This document shows, piece after piece, positions 12,801-15,660 of a stretch of 15,660 nt of DNA. The stretch is from CALMEH01 sp964548225. GTDB lineage: Bacteria > Acidobacteriota > Blastocatellia > Pyrinomonadales > Pyrinomonadaceae. Every line of letters starts with the position of its first letter. The first letter of the stretch is position 1. The stretch lies in contig CAZJQP010000105.1 of assembly GCA_964548225.1 (NCBI GenBank), forward strand, positions 1 through 15,660. The letters run 5' to 3'. Below the pieces are notes generated by a model. That model was not told the origin of the DNA. It saw only the letters and a list, made by a program, of their open reading frames with translations, and searched no databases. A program made the translations under genes and the position numbers.

Positions 12801-15302
12801 CTATCTCAAACCTTGCCCGAATTGCTCCGTCCCGAAAGTTCCGATTCCGTTTAATCTAAAGCTGAACACAAAACGATTTTCGCGCCGAACACCGACGTTG
12901 TAGGTGTAATACTGTGCGGTTATGGCACAGCAATCGGAAGCGTGTCCGATTGTATAAAGCGAGCTGACGAGCGGTGTATTTCTCAGGGCGCGGTTATTTT
13001 CAAAGTCGAAAAAGAGTGAAAAACCGCCGTAAAGACCTTTTTCGCGGTTGCCGATGAAAGCCGCCGGACTCCATTGCGAACCACTCAAGGTGCCGGCTTC
13101 GCGGCGATCAAGTGTTGCATATTGTTGAAGCGACGGGATTAACGTAACTGCGCGTGTGTAATAGAAGGTTTGGAAAAATTTTATAAGTTTCGAGTCGTAT
13201 CCGACAGTTTGGGAGATCGCCCGCACTCCATCGCCTTGCACTCCGACATCCAACCGCGTATTTATGAAAATTCCGTTGCGCGGACGGTAAGTTGCGTCAA
13301 TGTTTATGGGTGAAAAACGGCGCGGAACGCCGCCGAAAGTGTAAAAGGTGAGCGCGGTAATCGGTTGTATTTGGTTGCGCTGTCCGGGGATTAATGCGCC
13401 GCCGAAGGTTTTATCTAAAAAATATTTGCCGCGAATGGTTAAGGTGAATATTTCGTAAGGCTGGACGGACAGCGGATTTTTTGACAGCGACGCATCTTCG
13501 CGCAAAGCCTTTTGCGCTTCGTCGGTAACGGCTTCCGTGTAACGGCGCGTGAAGATTCGGTTGGTTACGCCGAATTCTATTTCGTTGGTATCGGTAACTG
13601 TGTCGGAATAATCGAAACGGATAATCTTCCGAAAGTTATTTACGCCATTGATATAGCGGTATGTGAGAAACGGCTCGATGACGTGGCGAAAGCGGAAGGC
13701 ATCGTTTTTGCCGTAGAAGTTTCGCGCCAGAGCGACCGGGCGCAGGTCTAGTTCAAACTCGCCGTATTTTCTCAAGATATCGCGCCCGACGACGCGCCGC
13801 ATATCATTGAAGGAATTTGAATAGTAAGTTACGCGAGTTCCGACGGTTGCCGTGAGCGTAAAATACTTTGTATTTATCGGATACATCACTTGCGGATGCA
13901 CGTCCAGCCTTTGCACGAGAGCGGGCGAGACGGTCGGGTCTAAACCTGTCTGTTGTTGGTAAAGAAAAAGGTTATCGGTTTCTTCGCGGCGGGAAACTCC
14001 TTCGGCAGATGTTTTGAAGGAAAAATAAACATTCTTGAGAAACGATAGTTCCGTGGGACGTTTTTCAAAGTTCAGGCTGGGCAGATTTCTAGTTTTGATG
14101 CGGACGTTTGGAATCGAGATGACTTGCGAACGTGCCAGCAGATTAAATGTATAAGAATCCCAACTTTTGTTGATAAAAACCTGTGAAACTTCAATCGGCG
14201 AGATAATTTGTTGAATGCCGTCGGAGAATACTTGTCTAAAAGCAAGGTTTGAAGTCAAGCGCACGTCGGCGACGGCAGTAAAACCGTTGCGAAAATATTG
14301 CACACCATCGGCATAGATTAAACTTCCGCCTTGGTCGGGCGTGGCGGCGGAGGCTTTTGCCCCGAAAATGCGGTCTTCGACGGCGTAAAAGCCGAAGTTA
14401 AAATAAGAACGGGAATTGGCGCGAGTCCGCACGTCCAAGCCGTAACCGATTCCGCGTCCGGTGTATAAATCCAATCTCACGGTAGCATCTGCCGAGCGTC
14501 CCAAGGTTTGAAAATACGCGCCTGAGAAGCGAAAACCTTTGTTTTGGGAAAAGCCTAAGGTCGGCGTTAGGAAACCCGATTGTCGGTCGCGTCTTTCAAT
14601 GGGAATGGAAGCGTAAGGCAGGGTTATAATCGGAACATCGCGGAGGCGGAATTTAGCATTTTTGAGTTTAATTTTATCGTCCGGCTTGATTCGCGCTTCT
14701 TTAGCGGTAAAACTCCATTGCGGCACGGCATCTACGCAAGCGGTAAATTTTCCGTTGGTAACGACAATCTCGTTTAAACTGACTCTTTCGACACGGTCGG
14801 CAGTAAAATAGATGACCGTGCCATCATTTGTTTGATTGGTGAAGCCGGTCGAGTCAACAAAATAACCGAGCTTGGTATTGTAATTCCATTCGCCTTTTGC
14901 GCCGGTAATGCGTTGGTCGTCGCCTTGGTCAAAAACGACGCTTCCTTCGGCAACCATTCGTCCCGTTTCTTCATAAATGGTGATTGTATCGGCTTGCATC
15001 CGATAAATTCCGTAACGCGCATCAACATTTCCCGAATGCACGAGAACCCGTTTGCCGTCTTCGCCTTCGACGGTTTGTTTATCGGAATAAACGACGAGTT
15101 CCCCGCCGCCGCCTTCCTGTTTATAGCCCGAAGTTTGTTTCTTCGGGGCTTTGATGTCCTGCTCCGAGACCGGATTGACATTCGGCGTGTCGGTCATCGG
15201 ATTAGAAACCTGTTTGTCCACAGGGTTTGTCTGTTGAGCGAAGATAAAACCCGCGCAAATTGCGATAATTATTAAAACTTTTATCATTTGAGATGTTCGC
15301 AT
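12801..15302 (-). CDS. lptD: LPS-assembly outer membrane protein LptD
   Basis: LptD is the outer-membrane barrel that, with LptE, inserts lipopolysaccharide into the outer leaflet. The 833-residue product has a signal peptide (about 1-22), a low-complexity linker and an OstA/LptA-like beta-jellyroll. That domain (about 68-200) includes VVYSDKQTVEGEDGKRVLVHSGNV at its start. A long C-terminal beta-barrel follows, rich in aromatic alternating strands. C189 in TACVDAVPQWSF and the adjacent pair C791-C792 in SDCCAITAQYY match the positions of the disulfide cysteines of the family. The first N-terminal cysteine of E. coli LptD has no mature counterpart. Length is normal. The ATG at 15302 lacks a ribosome binding site, and an ATG at 15287 is an alternative that would still leave a signal peptide. 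The stop is TAG. No lpt partner genes are in the window. Confidence 0.95.
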   Translation of the reverse strand: MRTSQMIKVLIIIAICAGFIFAQQTNPVDKQVSNPMTDTPNVNPVSEQDIKAPKKQTSGYKQEGGGGELVVYSDKQTVEGEDGKRVLVHSGNVDARYGIYRMQADTITIYEETGRMVAEGSVVFDQGDDQRITGAKGEWNYNTKLGYFVDSTGFTNQTNDGTVIYFTADRVERVSLNEIVVTNGKFTACVDAVPQWSFTAKEARIKPDDKIKLKNAKFRLRDVPIITLPYASIPIERRDRQSGFLTPTLGFSQNKGFRFSGAYFQTLGRSADATVRLDLYTGRGIGYGLDVRTRANSRSYFNFGFYAVEDRIFGAKASAATPDQGGSLIYADGVQYFRNGFTAVADVRLTSNLAFRQVFSDGIQQIISPIEVSQVFINKSWDSYTFNLLARSQVISIPNVRIKTRNLPSLNFEKRPTELSFLKNVYFSFKTSAEGVSRREETDNLFLYQQQTGLDPTVSPALVQRLDVHPQVMYPINTKYFTLTATVGTRVTYYSNSFNDMRRVVGRDILRKYGEFELDLRPVALARNFYGKNDAFRFRHVIEPFLTYRYINGVNNFRKIIRFDYSDTVTDTNEIEFGVTNRIFTRRYTEAVTDEAQKALREDASLSKNPLSVQPYEIFTLTIRGKYFLDKTFGGALIPGQRNQIQPITALTFYTFGGVPRRFSPINIDATYRPRNGIFINTRLDVGVQGDGVRAISQTVGYDSKLIKFFQTFYYTRAVTLIPSLQQYATLDRREAGTLSGSQWSPAAFIGNREKGLYGGFSLFFDFENNRALRNTPLVSSLYTIGHASDCCAITAQYYTYNVGVRRENRFVFSFRLNGIGTFGTEQFGQGLR

Positions 15303-15352
15303 CGAATCAAAAAAATTTTATCACGAAATAAATGTTTAGTGCATAGTGAAGA

Positions 15353-15380
15353 GTGCAAAGTGCAAAGTGCAAAATGCAAA
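15353..15380. repeat. 7-bp tandem repeat GTGCAAA, four units
   Basis: Three perfect GTGCAAA units (15353-15373) are followed by one ATGCAAA unit (15374-15380). The surrounding text (AGTGCATAGTGAAGAGTGC) is built from similar words. Such sequence may vary in copy number by slippage. It lies about 50 bases upstream of the lptD start. Confidence 0.75.
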
Positions 15381-15480
15381 GTAATTTTTCAATAAAATTC
15401 AGACTAAAGTTTGAACTCTGAACTACAAATCTTTGGTAGTGAACTAAAAGTAAGGCTGTTTGAAATTCATTGATAAATTG

Positions 15481-15583
15481 CCACTAGCTTTAGCTAGTGG
15501 TTAGCAAATCAAGGAACAAGGCTTTAGCCGAATATCTGTAAAATAAAATTCCGATTGGCTTTAGCCTAATTTGCGCTAAAGCG
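15481..15583. repeat. REP-like palindrome cluster
   Basis: A perfect 8-bp palindrome CCACTAGC-TTTA-GCTAGTGG (15481-15500) is followed by GGCTTTAGCC at 15520-15529 and 15557-15566, and by CGCTAAAGCG at 15574-15583. All share a GC(T)TTAGC core, the last in the opposite orientation. This looks like repetitive extragenic palindromes of the type moved by REP-associated tyrosine (IS200/IS605-like) transposases. No transposase gene is seen in the window. Confidence 0.65.
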
Positions 15584-15660
15584 ATAAGGAATATTTTTTA
15601 TTTGACGAGGGTGTAAAAAAAACTGTGTAAATGGCAGAAATGAACATTTATTTTAATGGA

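Larger units (their letters stand above)
15303..15660. other. Gene-free region upstream of lptD
   Basis: No supported gene is seen in these 358 bases. The stretch next to lptD is AT-rich and should carry its promoter, but no clear -35/-10 pair was found. The rest holds a 7-bp tandem repeat and a run of REP-like palindromes, listed separately. Confidence 0.7.

Noticed and set aside
15631..15660. ATG GCA GAA ATG AAC ... at the right edge as the start of a new gene
   Set aside because: Only ten codons are visible, an in-frame stop lies directly before the ATG, and GAGGG is about 20 bases away, too far for a normal ribosome site.

Overview
The window looks like a chromosomal segment of an AT-leaning Gram-negative bacterium, most likely an acidobacterium of the Blastocatellia/Pyrinomonadales type. 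This rests on protein style: a TPR-CHAT protein encoded next to a sigma factor and a membrane-anchored anti-sigma-like protein, an LptD of the acidobacterial kind, and many exported proteins of unknown function. It also rests on the REP-like and terminator repeats. No database search was possible, so the taxon is an inference.

Layout. 1-1148: trpD (minus) with its terminator. 1222-2169: a ureohydrolase resembling formimidoylglutamase (plus), transcribed divergently from trpD. 2219-2406: a possible gene remnant and a 22-bp perfect hairpin. 2430-12142: a long minus-strand block, which is the interesting part. Read in its direction of transcription, it holds a sigma-70/ECF-like factor, an anti-sigma-like membrane protein, a secreted PPC-TPR-CHAT protein, a secreted TPR protein, an exported repeat protein, a BamE-like small exported protein, a small Gly-rich unknown, an exported unknown and another Gly-rich unknown. 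12268-12723: msrB (plus). 12723-12791: a 28-bp perfect hairpin between convergent genes. 12801-15302: lptD (minus). 15303-15660: no gene, with a short tandem repeat and a cluster of REP-like palindromes.

How the central block works, by inference. Five copies of one bipartite element lie on the minus strand, 37-77 bases ahead of five start codons. The element has an A-tract, TGAAATG, a 13-14 base spacer with a T-run, and TGTCTTAT. It looks like an ECF-type promoter. Each copy is followed at once by a small hairpin of different sequence but the same position. Four of the five genes also share a GGAGAA-type ribosome binding site. Several of the units end in their own intrinsic terminator. One copy drives the anti-sigma/CHAT operon directly behind the sigma gene, so the obvious candidate regulator is that sigma factor. 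Its reading frame is interrupted by an in-frame TAG at codon 44. TAG is used as the normal stop by trpD, lptD and two other genes here. The sigma gene is therefore either freshly broken, wrongly sequenced, read through, or expressed as a truncated form.
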